In this document: positions 1-6,935 of the stretch, one piece after another
How the letters are laid out: every line of letters begins with the position of its first letter
Numbering within the stretch: position 1 is the first letter of the stretch
Assembly: GCA_036524155.1 (NCBI GenBank)
Contig: DATDCV010000364.1
Span: 1-9,498 of the forward strand
Direction: 5' to 3'
DNA: 9,498 nt
DNA from: DATDCV01 sp036524155
Lineage (GTDB): Bacteria > Verrucomicrobiota > Verrucomicrobiia > Limisphaerales > UBA8199
Notes under the pieces: model-generated
What the model was told of the DNA's origin: nothing
The model's input: only the letters and a program-made list of their open reading frames with translations
The model's database searches: none
Program-made: the position numbers and the translations under genes

Positions 1-561
1 GCTAATGGCTGAAGTGGGAGACGGGGAGCCGGCGGCCGGAGTGATTTGGGATTTTGGATATGGAATTTCAGAGGAAGAGGAAGAGGACGCCGGAGTCGAG
101 GACGAGGACGAGAACGAGGAAGAGGAAGAGGACGAGGTGGAGGACGACTGAGGGACCGAGAACGGGGGGCAGTGAAGAGGCCAGGAGACGGCGGGGGTGT
201 TTTGGGCGATGAGCCAGAGGTGTAGCGCCTGGTGGAGAGGCAGACGGTTCTGATTGAGGTCGTAACCCGGCGGTAGATGGCAGAGCGCGTCGTCGAGGAG
301 CGGGCGGTTTTCGGGCAGCGCGAGCGTCTCGATCGACAAGAGGGCCTCGCGCAGGAGCGGGCCGAAGGCATCGGCGGCCCTGAACTGAGCAGCCCAGGCG
401 GCACAGAACTCCTCATGTCCAAGGGAGACGGCGGCGAGTAGGGCAGCAGCTTCGGGGGACAACGAGTCTCTATAATCCTCGAGCAGCCGGGTCAGGACAT
501 TGCGCTGGAGCCTGCTGAGGAGCTGTGCGTTGGTAAAGAATTTAAGTTGGAACATAGGCAT
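1..561 (-). CDS. Hypothetical protein with serine-rich tract, 3' end cut by window
   Basis: An open frame of 187 codons starts at the ATG at 559-561 and reaches base 1 without a stop, so the C-terminus lies outside the window. A second in-frame ATG sits two codons later (553-555); neither has a clear Shine-Dalgarno sequence. Residues 1 to about 135 look like a folded, mostly helical domain: it begins MPMFQLKFFTNAQLLSRLQ and holds the segment HQALHLWLIAQN near residues 113-124. Residues 139-164 are 21 serines out of 26, followed by a Pro/Ser/Thr-rich stretch, which suggests a flexible linker. I do not recognise the function. The N-terminus gives me an unverified impression of similarity to uncharacterised Verrucomicrobiota proteins. 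The complementary strand has a 48-codon acidic frame over the same tract (5-151). I prefer this strand because the frame is long and its first 135 residues look like normal protein. Confidence 0.6.
   Translation of the reverse strand, partial: MPMFQLKFFTNAQLLSRLQRNVLTRLLEDYRDSLSPEAAALLAAVSLGHEEFCAAWAAQFRAADAFGPLLREALLSIETLALPENRPLLDDALCHLPPGYDLNQNRLPLHQALHLWLIAQNTPAVSWPLHCPPFSVPQSSSTSSSSSSSFSSSSSTPASSSSSSEIPYPKSQITPAAGSPSPTSAIS
71..134. repeat. Homopurine tract with a 19-bp direct repeat
   Basis: The plus strand is almost purely purine from about 69 to 150. GAGGAAGAGGAAGAGGACG occurs perfectly at 71-89 and again at 116-134. The copies are 45 bases apart, a multiple of three, so the repeat is in frame with the minus-strand gene. 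There it encodes serine runs. Such tracts are prone to replication slippage, which may explain how the serine linker grew. Confidence 0.75.
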
Positions 562-586
562 CGTGGTTGGGGCGGACTCTCAGGTT

Positions 587-600
587 TGAGTATAAACTCA
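587..600 (-). promoter_or_regulatory. Candidate -10 element inside a short inverted repeat
   Basis: On the minus strand TATACT (plus positions 589-594) matches the sigma70 -10 consensus at five of six bases. It lies 27 bases upstream of the ATG at 561. It sits within the inverted repeat TGAGT-ATAA-ACTCA (587-600). No convincing -35 hexamer is found at 16-18 bases, so this is a weak prediction for the serine-rich gene. The rest of the 562-778 gap shows nothing else I can name. Confidence 0.22.
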
Positions 601-778
601 GTAGGGGGATGGAGAGCATAAGCTATTCCATATCAACGGCGCGCACCTGGGGCCGCAATGTTGGTGTTTCGAGGAGACGGTGTTAGGCAGACCGCGCCCT
701 GGGCGATGGTTTTGACACGCTCGCCCTACTTGGCGTCGAATCACCTCGATGAGGGCTACGAGCAGTTCGAGAGAAGCG

Positions 779-2449
779 CTATGCCGGGAAGGGGTCTCGC
801 ACATTCTTCCATTGCTTGAAACGCGGGTCGTCGCGCTCGGGCACGGGTTGTTGGGCGATCCGGCGCATCTGTTCAGCCATCTGTCCGTAGAGTTTGGAAG
901 GCTCACCCCTGGTGAAAGCCGCCACCAGCAGGACGATCATCAGGATCAGGGCTACGATGATGACTTCGGCATCGGACCCAGTTGGGAAGCGGGCTGCCGA
1001 TTTCGCCCACGAGCCGAGGTTGTGGAGGTTGAACAGAAGCCAGAACCACACCCAAGGGCTGCCCTGCGAACGGTAAACGGCATACGACGCGCGCCCGGTG
1101 TTGAGGGCCACCCACATCGCGGTTGGAGCGGTCCGGCGATGACTCCGCCGGCACCAGAGGAGGAGGATAATCCAAATCGAGATGTAGGACGTTAGCGCCG
1201 GGCCAGTCCAGGATCGCGTCAGGAACCCGCCGCCGAACATGAGCAGGAAAAGCGCGAGCATGAACAAACGCACCGGCCTGAAATGCGCGCGCAGAGCCGC
1301 CAACTGCCCCTCCAGTATTTGGGGCGGACCCAGGGGCGTGGTCAGCAGTAGTTCGATAGTTCCGTCCTGGCGAGTGTCAGCCAGGGGCCGCGCCGCGGCG
1401 TGCAATTGGAGGCCATCAACGATCAACGCCATTAAGGTGGCGGTCACAAAAAAATTGAGGCACGACGGCCAGTAACGCGGCCAGGCGCACCAGCCGCCAA
1501 GCCACAGCAGACAAATCCCCAAAACGCTGGCCCAAGCCAGCAGCATCGGCAGCCGGTCTCGCTGAGCCAGCCACTGAAAGGGGTTGAGCCGCAGCAACCG
1601 TTCTCGCAAGCCGGCACGAAAGAGTTTCCCTCCCCACCTGAGGGAATGGCAAAGGTCATGAAACCTGCCTGAATTCCGGATGCCCGCGGTATGCCACGCG
1701 CGGCCGAGGGCGACCGCCGCCATCCCCAGGCAGAGGAGGGTCCACAGCAGAGTGCCCGCGACGGTTGGCCAAAAAGTCGAGGCGCCGAGGCTGCCTGGCC
1801 AGTTGAATATGAGGTATACTCCGTAGCCGGGGCTGAGCCAAAGCCAGGCGGCGGAAAACGGAGGCGTCCCGGTAAGTGCTTTGCCCAGCTCATAGGGCAG
1901 CGGAGTCGCCAGGCAGATCAAGGCCACCAAACAGGCAGCGACTATCCCCGCCCCACCCTCCTCGGCGCATAAGGCCGAGGCCAGCAGCGTGGCCGACACG
2001 CTGAAGAGCAACAACACCGGGAAAACAACAATGGTTGCCAGGAACAATTCCAACGAGACGCCGCCGCTCAAAAAAGGGACTGCGAGAAAAGGGGCGATCG
2101 CCAGGAGTTCGGTGGAAGCGGCCAGGATGCCGCCCGTAACTTTGCTGACAAACAGCTCCGCGGGGCGGATGCCGCTCAGAGACAGTAATTCCAACATCTG
2201 GTGTCGGCGTTCTTGTGTCAGGAGACCGATGCACAGTTGCGCGGGCCGGATCACGCCGAACACCAGCCCGACGAAAACCAGGTACTGGTGAAGCATTCGG
2301 CCCCAGGTTCGGCCGCCGGTAAAACTCACCAGCATGAAGAAGCCAGTGATCCCGCCGGCGGTTAAGGCCGCAGTGAGGCGGGATTTGGCAATGCCGCGTT
2401 TGCGCAAAGCGACCCTCAATTCGCGCAGGATCATCGGCGGCATGGTCAT
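779..2449 (-). CDS. ABC-2 type transporter permease, two-half form
   Basis: A 556-residue polytopic membrane protein. Hydrophobic stretches lie near residues 30-43, 55-75, 105-127, 132-160, 166-182, 228-248, 302-320, 332-345, 395-410, 421-432 and 496-512, so roughly ten or more membrane segments. The cytosolic N-terminus is basic (ILRELRVALRKRG). Two related coupling-helix-like motifs occur: QERRHQMLELLSLSG at residues 79-93 and DTRQDGTIELLLTT at 358-371. The first type is usual for ABC-2 permeases; the second suggests that two half-permeases are joined. The permease would work with a cytosolic ATPase to export an unknown substrate, but no ATPase gene is in this window. The start at 2449 has GAGGAG four bases upstream; the ATG at 2443 is an alternative. 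The upstream gene on this strand is the zinc-ribbon membrane protein, 119 bases away. The family assignment is fairly sure; the substrate is unknown. Confidence 0.85.
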   Translation of the reverse strand: MTMPPMILRELRVALRKRGIAKSRLTAALTAGGITGFFMLVSFTGGRTWGRMLHQYLVFVGLVFGVIRPAQLCIGLLTQERRHQMLELLSLSGIRPAELFVSKVTGGILAASTELLAIAPFLAVPFLSGGVSLELFLATIVVFPVLLLFSVSATLLASALCAEEGGAGIVAACLVALICLATPLPYELGKALTGTPPFSAAWLWLSPGYGVYLIFNWPGSLGASTFWPTVAGTLLWTLLCLGMAAVALGRAWHTAGIRNSGRFHDLCHSLRWGGKLFRAGLRERLLRLNPFQWLAQRDRLPMLLAWASVLGICLLWLGGWCAWPRYWPSCLNFFVTATLMALIVDGLQLHAAARPLADTRQDGTIELLLTTPLGPPQILEGQLAALRAHFRPVRLFMLALFLLMFGGGFLTRSWTGPALTSYISIWIILLLWCRRSHRRTAPTAMWVALNTGRASYAVYRSQGSPWVWFWLLFNLHNLGSWAKSAARFPTGSDAEVIIVALILMIVLLVAAFTRGEPSKLYGQMAEQMRRIAQQPVPERDDPRFKQWKNVRDPFPA

Positions 2450-2453
2450 CCGG

Positions 2454-2459
2454 CTCCTC
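2454..2459 (-). promoter_or_regulatory. Ribosome binding site of the permease gene
   Basis: GAGGAG on the minus strand lies four bases before the ATG at 2449 and ten before the ATG at 2443. It is a strong Shine-Dalgarno match in a window where most plus-strand genes have none. It supports one of these two starts. Confidence 0.6.
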
Positions 2460-2508
2460 GCTATCGAAAGGCGTCAGTCTTAGGCCGGGTAGTTCGTCGC
2501 TAGTGCAT

Positions 2509-2532
2509 GCGCCGACGGAAGGCGAAAGCCAC
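2509..2532 (+). repeat. Dispersed 24-bp repeat, copy 1 (half element)
   Basis: This stretch begins GCGCCGACGGAAGGCGAAA and matches 9120-9143 at 21 of 24 positions; the differences are at offsets 10, 20 and 22. The second copy is the left arm of a long palindrome behind lpdA. Here no matching right arm is seen. Both copies are intergenic. It is probably a remnant of a repeated intergenic element, similar in style to REP or MITE sequences. Confidence 0.6.
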
Positions 2533-2551
2533 ATGAACGACCTCGTTCATG
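2532..2551. promoter_or_regulatory. Perfect 9-bp inverted repeat, operator or hairpin
   Basis: CATGAACGA (2532-2540), two bases, then TCGTTCATG (2543-2551): a perfect 20-base palindrome with a CC centre. As RNA it could form an 8-bp stem with a four-base loop. It lies 17 bases past the zinc-ribbon stop codon and 82 bases before the permease start codon. No T-run follows on either strand, so it is not a classical terminator. It could be an operator for the permease gene, an RNA-stabilising hairpin, or part of the adjoining repeat. Confidence 0.5.
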
Positions 2552-2568
2552 AGCAACGCGAGCCCGCG

Positions 2569-3099
2569 CTAGACGTTCTCTGCGTCCTCGGTCGCCGGCG
2601 CTTCTTCGGTGGCGGCAGGAGCGGGGGGCACGGCCTCAGCCCCCGAACGCAGGTTCTCCTCCAACTGCCCGACCAGGTTGACCAGTTTTCGGAGTTGCCA
2701 GAACAACACGACAGGGAACACGATCCACGCCAGGATGAACGGGATTGCCAGGCACACCATCACCGAGATCAGCACGAGGAGCACCTGGCTATCAGTTTCG
2801 GGCAAAAACCCAGCAACCACCGGGATTATCCAATGATAGACAGCCCAGATCACCGCCACCACCACTAAAACCGCGCCGCCCGCCAGGAGCAACCGCCGCT
2901 GCAACTGCAGCTTCCGCGTGAGCGATGCCACCTCGGCTTCCGCTTTCTCCGTTCCCGGCAGGAACAGGACTGTGTTAAACCCGCAATGGGGGCATTTTAT
3001 TTTTTGGCCGGCGTCTTCCTCCTCAAATTCGAGATGGCCGGCGCAGTTGGTGCAGATGCATTTAACAAGCATAGTTGTTTGGAGATGTCGCGCCGCCAT
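2569..3099 (-). CDS. Zinc-ribbon protein with two membrane segments
   Basis: A 176-residue protein. Residues 14-39 form a zinc ribbon: CxCxxC at 14-19 and CPHC at 36-39, around the segment GHLEFEEEDAGQKIK, with one metal probably held by C16, C19, C36 and C39. A charged, possibly coiled stretch (50-70) leads into two hydrophobic segments (about 71-98 and 105-135). A short helix and an acidic Pro/Ala/Glu tail (153-176) follow. The ribbon probably sits in the cytosol. The ATG at 3099 is chosen because AAGAGG lies five bases upstream. A TTG at 3126 would add nine residues, and an ATG at 3072 would remove nine while keeping the ribbon. It may be co-transcribed with the downstream permease and is divergent from the oxidoreductase operon. 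The molecular role is unknown. Confidence 0.8.
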   Translation of the reverse strand: MAARHLQTTMLVKCICTNCAGHLEFEEEDAGQKIKCPHCGFNTVLFLPGTEKAEAEVASLTRKLQLQRRLLLAGGAVLVVVAVIWAVYHWIIPVVAGFLPETDSQVLLVLISVMVCLAIPFILAWIVFPVVLFWQLRKLVNLVGQLEENLRSGAEAVPPAPAATEEAPATEDAENV

Positions 3100-3197
3100 T
3101 AGCGCCTCTTTAATGGGCGCCGTCAAGTGTTTTCAATCGCGTCCAGGGGCCAACTTGCAGACTCGTCTAACCGGGTGTAACAGTTTCAACACTAATT
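3100..3197. promoter_or_regulatory. Divergent intergenic region of zinc-ribbon gene and oxidoreductase operon
   Basis: These 98 bases separate two divergent start codons and must hold promoter elements for both. The best plus-strand pair I find is TTGCAG (3155-3160), a 17-base spacer and TAACAG (3178-3183), which is weak at the -10. No strong minus-strand pair and no clear operator palindrome are visible. Confidence 0.35.
3105..3110 (-). promoter_or_regulatory. Ribosome binding site deciding the zinc-ribbon start
   Basis: AAGAGG on the minus strand lies five bases before the ATG at 3099. Neither the TTG at 3126 nor the ATG at 3072 has a comparable site, so 3099 is the favoured start. Confidence 0.5.
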
Positions 3198-3857
3198 ATG
3201 GATGAGCCAAAGGGTAAGGACGGTTTGGCCGTTTCGCGGCGTTCGTTCTTGAAGAGCTTCGGCACGACGGCGGCGGTCGCGGCGACCGCGCAAGTCGAAT
3301 CAGTCGCCCAGCAGCTCGCGCAGGCCAACGCGGAGAAGGCGCAAGGGCCCGGCGCGGTGCCGATCACACTCACTGTCAACGGCAAGCCGTTAAAGCTCGA
3401 GCTGGAACCCCGGGTCACCTTGCTCGAAGCCCTGCGGAACCACTCGCCGCTAACGGGAGCAAAGGAGGTATGCGACCGGGCAACGTGCGGGGCATGCACC
3501 GTGCTGATCGATGACCAGCCTGTTTACTCCTGCTCGATGCTGGCGATTGAAGCGCAAGGCCGGAAGATTACGACGATCGAAGGTCTCGCGCAGGACGGCC
3601 GACTGTCGAGCGTCCAGCAGGCCTTTGTGGACCAGGACGCGCTGATGTGCGGATTCTGCACGCCCGGGTTTGTAATGAGCGTGACGGCGCTTTTGAAATG
3701 GAACCCGCGTCCGACTGCCGAGGAGGTGAAGCACGCTTGCTCGGGGAACCTGTGCCGGTGCGGCACGTACCCGCGCGTGATGCAAGCCGCGTTCAAAGCG
3801 GCCGGTCTTCCCGTAACCAGCCAAACTGAGATCATCCCCTATGCCAAGCTGGCCTGA
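3198..3857 (+). CDS. Tat-exported [2Fe-2S] subunit of molybdenum hydroxylase (PaoA/YagT-like)
   Basis: A 219-residue iron-sulfur subunit of the xanthine oxidase family, which relays electrons from the molybdenum site to FAD. The N-terminus is a twin-arginine signal: SRRSFLK at 13-19, an Ala-rich hydrophobic stretch (20-31) and a possible AQA cleavage site near 41-43. It should therefore be folded with its cofactor and sent to the periplasm. The plant-type ferredoxin domain (about 55-125) carries C92, C97, C100 and C112. The helical domain has C151 and C154 (CGFC) plus C186 and C188 (LCRCGTYPRV). All eight ligands of two [2Fe-2S] clusters are present. The length is close to that of E. coli PaoA. 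No Shine-Dalgarno precedes the ATG at 3198. The start is supported because the Tat motif follows at the expected distance. Its last 17 bases overlap the large-subunit gene. Confidence 0.93.
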   Translation: MDEPKGKDGLAVSRRSFLKSFGTTAAVAATAQVESVAQQLAQANAEKAQGPGAVPITLTVNGKPLKLELEPRVTLLEALRNHSPLTGAKEVCDRATCGACTVLIDDQPVYSCSMLAIEAQGRKITTIEGLAQDGRLSSVQQAFVDQDALMCGFCTPGFVMSVTALLKWNPRPTAEEVKHACSGNLCRCGTYPRVMQAAFKAAGLPVTSQTEIIPYAKLA

Positions 3858-5919
3858 GAAAAGAACTGTCATCGGTTCGCACACCAAACGCCTGGATGGC
3901 GCCGTGAAAGTAACCGGCGAGGCCAAGTATGCCTCCGATGTTCAGCCGAAAGGCTGGCTCTACGGGATGATTCTGCGGTCGAAGTGGCCGAAGGCGAAGA
4001 TCAGCAAGATTGACCTCGACAAAGCGCGGGCCATGCCCGGCATCAAGGCGGCGATCCTGGCGCGCGAGGGCGAACGGACGGTGCGGTATTACGGTGAAGA
4101 ACTCGCGGCCGTAGCAGGTATCAGCAAGCAAGCTTGCCTCGACGCGTTGCGGGTCATCCAGGTCCAGGCCAAACCCCTGCCCTTTGTCGTTCGCGAGGAG
4201 GACGCCAGGGAGGAATCCTCCCCGCGCGTTTGGGAGGAAACCCCGAATCTGTCCAAGCCGCGCGTGAATGAGAAGGGTGATATCGATAAGGCATTCGGCG
4301 AATGCGCCGCGGTGGTGGAAGGGACCTTCTCGACCCCCGTGCAACTGCATCATCCGCTGGAAACGCACGGGAATACTGTCTCGTGGGACGACGATGGGGT
4401 AACGGCCTGGGCTTCAACGCAGGGCGTCTTCAGCGTGCGCGAGGGTTTGGCGGGCAATCTGAACGTCCCCCAAAGCAAGGTGCGCGTGATTACCGAATAC
4501 ATGGGCGGCGGGTTCGGCTCGAAGTTCGGCCCGGGGGTGGAAGGCGCGCTGGCGGCGCGCCTCTCGAAGGAGGCAAAGGCGCCTGTCAGATTGATGCTGC
4601 CACGTTTCGATGAAGCACTGGCGGTAGGCAATCGTCCCTCAAGCTCTCAAAAGCTAAAGCTGGGCGCGACCGCCGACGGCATGTTGCACGCATTTGAGAT
4701 GGAGAACTTAGGCACGGCGGGTATCGGCAGCGGCGCCTCGACGGAGGGCGGCGGCGGCGGAGCGGAGATCCCGCAACCTTACATTTATCCCGTGCCCAAT
4801 ATTCGGGTGAGACAATACGGCGTGAACATCAACGCCGGGTCGTCGCGGGCGTTTCGCGCGCCCGGCCATCCACCAGCATCGTTCGGGATGGAGTCGATCG
4901 TGGATGAACTGGCAGTGAAGATGAACCTCGACCCGGTGGAATTGCGGATCAGGAACGAACCGTTCGAGGTGCGCCGAAAGGAGTATCAACTGGGAGCGGA
5001 GCGATTCGGTTGGAAGGAAAAGTACAAGAAACCGGGCAGCTCGCCTGGAGCAGTCAAGACGGGGGTGGGCTGCGCCGGAGCTAGCTGGGGTGGCGGCGGC
5101 CAGGGGACACAAGCAGAGGCGCAGGTGAACCCGGACGGGAGCATCGAGATTCGATGCGGCACACAAGATCTTGGGACCGGCACACGGACGCTGATCGCGG
5201 TCGTCGCAGCGGAAATGCTCAGCCTGAAGCCCGAGCAGATCCAGGTGCGAATCGGCGACACCCGCTTTCCGCCGTCGGGCGGCAGCGGCGGCAGCACCAC
5301 GGCGGCATCAGTCTCGCCGGCGATTCACGATGTCTGCACTAAAGTCTTGGAGGAGTTGCAGGCCAAAGCGGCGGTCGCTGACGCCCGGGGCGCAAATTGG
5401 CCCGGCGCCTGCAAAAAGCTCGGCGTGGATCCGCTAGTGGTCTCGGGCAAATGGCAAAAAGGTCTTTCGTCGAGCGGTGCCGGCGGTGTTCAGTTTGCCC
5501 AGGTCGAGGTGGATACCGACACGGGCTTCGTCAAAGTGAAGCACATCACCTGTGTTCAGGACGGCGGCATGTTCATCAACAAGCTGACCACGGAGAGCCA
5601 GGTCAACGGCGGGATCATCATGGGGATTGGTTACGCGCTTTACGAGGAGCGGGTCATGGACCGCCAATCCGGCGTAGTGCTTAACCCGAATTTCGAGACC
5701 TACAAAATCCCGGCGCTGGCGGACATCCCCGAAATTGAGATTGTGCTTTTGGACATGCCGGAAAGGGGCGTGATTGGAATCGGCGAGCCAGTCACAATCC
5801 CGACCGCGGCTGCCATCGCTAATGCCGTCGCCAACGCGCTGGGGGTGCGCGTGCCCAGCCTGCCCATCACTCCACAAAGGGTGCTCGCCGCCCTCGGCAA
5901 GATCGGGGGTGCGGCATGA
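3841..5919 (+). CDS. Molybdopterin-binding large subunit of aldehyde oxidoreductase (PaoC/YagR-like)
   Basis: A 692-residue catalytic subunit that binds the molybdenum cofactor and hydroxylates substrates, most likely aldehydes to carboxylic acids. The N-terminal a/b hammerhead domain runs from about 8 to 120 (KRLDGAVKVTGEAKYASD). Molybdopterin-binding segments follow: GGGFGSKFG at 222-230, RAFRAPGHPPASFGMES at 336-352, GTQDLGTGT at 440-448, GGSGGSTTAAS at 480-490 and QVNGGIIMGIGYAL at 587-600. The catalytic glutamate is E649 in GIGEP. The segment at 336-352 lacks the cysteine motif of form I CO dehydrogenase (CoxL), which argues against CO oxidation. There is no signal peptide; as in PaoABC it would be exported as a complex through the Tat signal of the small subunit. 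It starts inside the small-subunit gene (17-base overlap), which points to translational coupling. It is somewhat shorter than E. coli PaoC. The substrate cannot be read from the sequence. Confidence 0.93.
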   Translation: MPSWPEKRTVIGSHTKRLDGAVKVTGEAKYASDVQPKGWLYGMILRSKWPKAKISKIDLDKARAMPGIKAAILAREGERTVRYYGEELAAVAGISKQACLDALRVIQVQAKPLPFVVREEDAREESSPRVWEETPNLSKPRVNEKGDIDKAFGECAAVVEGTFSTPVQLHHPLETHGNTVSWDDDGVTAWASTQGVFSVREGLAGNLNVPQSKVRVITEYMGGGFGSKFGPGVEGALAARLSKEAKAPVRLMLPRFDEALAVGNRPSSSQKLKLGATADGMLHAFEMENLGTAGIGSGASTEGGGGGAEIPQPYIYPVPNIRVRQYGVNINAGSSRAFRAPGHPPASFGMESIVDELAVKMNLDPVELRIRNEPFEVRRKEYQLGAERFGWKEKYKKPGSSPGAVKTGVGCAGASWGGGGQGTQAEAQVNPDGSIEIRCGTQDLGTGTRTLIAVVAAEMLSLKPEQIQVRIGDTRFPPSGGSGGSTTAASVSPAIHDVCTKVLEELQAKAAVADARGANWPGACKKLGVDPLVVSGKWQKGLSSSGAGGVQFAQVEVDTDTGFVKVKHITCVQDGGMFINKLTTESQVNGGIIMGIGYALYEERVMDRQSGVVLNPNFETYKIPALADIPEIEIVLLDMPERGVIGIGEPVTIPTAAAIANAVANALGVRVPSLPITPQRVLAALGKIGGAA

Positions 5920-5972
5920 TCGTCAACGGTTCCCCTGCCCCGTGTTTTTGCCGTACCGTCCGCTTATAGCTT

Positions 5973-6935
5973 ATGAAGCCATTTCAATATGCCACCGCGA
6001 CTTCGCCGGCCAGCGCGCGGGAATTACTCGGCGAGGGCGGCCGCTATTTGTCGGGAGGCATCGACCTGCTCGGCGAAATGAAAGAATACATCGCCGAACC
6101 GAAAATCCTGGTCAACGTCAAGTCGCTTCCGGGCACGAACAAAATCGAAGCCGGTGCGCAATCCTGGTCGATCGGCACGAACGTCACCGTGGCGGAGCTG
6201 GAGCATCATGCCGAGCTCAAGAAAGCATTCCCTGGTCTGCAGCAAGCGGCGGCCGAAGTGGGTTCCCAGCAAATCCGCAATGTGGCAACGCTGGGTGGGA
6301 ACCTGGCGCAACATTCGCGCTGCTGGTATTACCGGCACCGGGACATTTTTTGCCTCAAAAAAGGCGGCGACACCTGCTACGCCCGCCATGGAGACAACAA
6401 ATACCACAGCCTTTTCACAGGGAACACCTGCATCAGCCCGGTGGTATCGAACCTGGCGGTGGCCCTTGCCGCGCTTGAGGCCGGCGTGACCGTTCTGCGT
6501 GGGGACAAAGCCGTCAGCCTGTCGATTGCCGAGCTTTACGCCAAGGCATGGGACAATCCGACGGCGCACGATTCGCTCGAGCACGGCGACCTCATCTTGA
6601 AGGTCGAGATTCCTGTTCAGCAGCGGCGAAGCGCCTACAAGCAAGTCAGCGAAAAGGCAGAGTTTGACTGGGCGCTAGTCAGTTGTGCAGCAGCGGCGAG
6701 GCTGGAAGGAGGCAAATTGAGCCAGGCACGGGTGGTGCTGGGCGCAATCTCAAATATCCCGCACCAGGTGCAGGCCGCCAACGAGTTTCTCGAAGGCAAG
6801 ACCTTGGACGAGTCCATCGCCGACAAAGCTGCTGATATTATCCTCGAAAAAGCGCAGGCCCATTCGGATAACGGATACAAAATCCCAATAGCGCGCGCGC
6901 TGATTCACCGAACTCTGATGCAACTCAAGGCATGA
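5973..6935 (+). CDS. FAD-binding subunit with probable [4Fe-4S] loop (PaoB/YagS-like)
   Basis: A 320-residue subunit that takes electrons from the [2Fe-2S] clusters and passes them to an acceptor. FAD-binding segments are LSGGIDLLGEMK (26-37) and RNVATLGGNLAQ (102-113). The C-terminal CO dehydrogenase flavoprotein domain runs from about 215 to 318. Between them lies a four-cysteine insertion with C117, C127, C135 and C153 (RCWYYRHRDIFCLKKGGDTC and GNTC). In PaoB and the 4-hydroxybenzoyl-CoA reductase beta subunit a comparable loop binds a [4Fe-4S] cluster; here this is inference by analogy. No signal peptide, as expected for a subunit carried by PaoA. The gene starts 53 bases after the large-subunit stop, has no clear Shine-Dalgarno, and its stop overlaps the start of the next small frame. 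Confidence 0.92.
   Translation: MKPFQYATATSPASARELLGEGGRYLSGGIDLLGEMKEYIAEPKILVNVKSLPGTNKIEAGAQSWSIGTNVTVAELEHHAELKKAFPGLQQAAAEVGSQQIRNVATLGGNLAQHSRCWYYRHRDIFCLKKGGDTCYARHGDNKYHSLFTGNTCISPVVSNLAVALAALEAGVTVLRGDKAVSLSIAELYAKAWDNPTAHDSLEHGDLILKVEIPVQQRRSAYKQVSEKAEFDWALVSCAAAARLEGGKLSQARVVLGAISNIPHQVQAANEFLEGKTLDESIADKAADIILEKAQAHSDNGYKIPIARALIHRTLMQLKA

Noticed and set aside
598..906. 102-codon minus-strand frame downstream of and overlapping the permease end
   Set aside because: Ser/Cys/Arg/Pro-rich without any recognisable motif. It overlaps the permease C-terminus in another frame and has no ribosome site.
749..1195. 148-codon plus-strand frame across the permease gene
   Set aside because: It is antisense to a clear membrane protein gene, and its product is Arg/Pro/Glu-rich without any domain; a GC-rich shadow frame.
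1890..2534. 214-codon minus-strand frame overlapping the permease N-terminus in another frame
   Set aside because: It has no membrane segments or motifs, while the overlapping permease frame has both and a good ribosome binding site.
3832..4368. 178-codon minus-strand frame opposite the large-subunit gene
   Set aside because: Antisense shadow; the plus strand shows the conserved hammerhead domain of the molybdenum subunit.
3841..5919. Reading the operon as form I CO dehydrogenase (CoxSLM)
   Set aside because: The subunit order S-L-M would allow it, but the large subunit has AFRAPGHPP where CoxL carries its cysteine motif, and the FeS subunit has a Tat signal, unlike CoxS.
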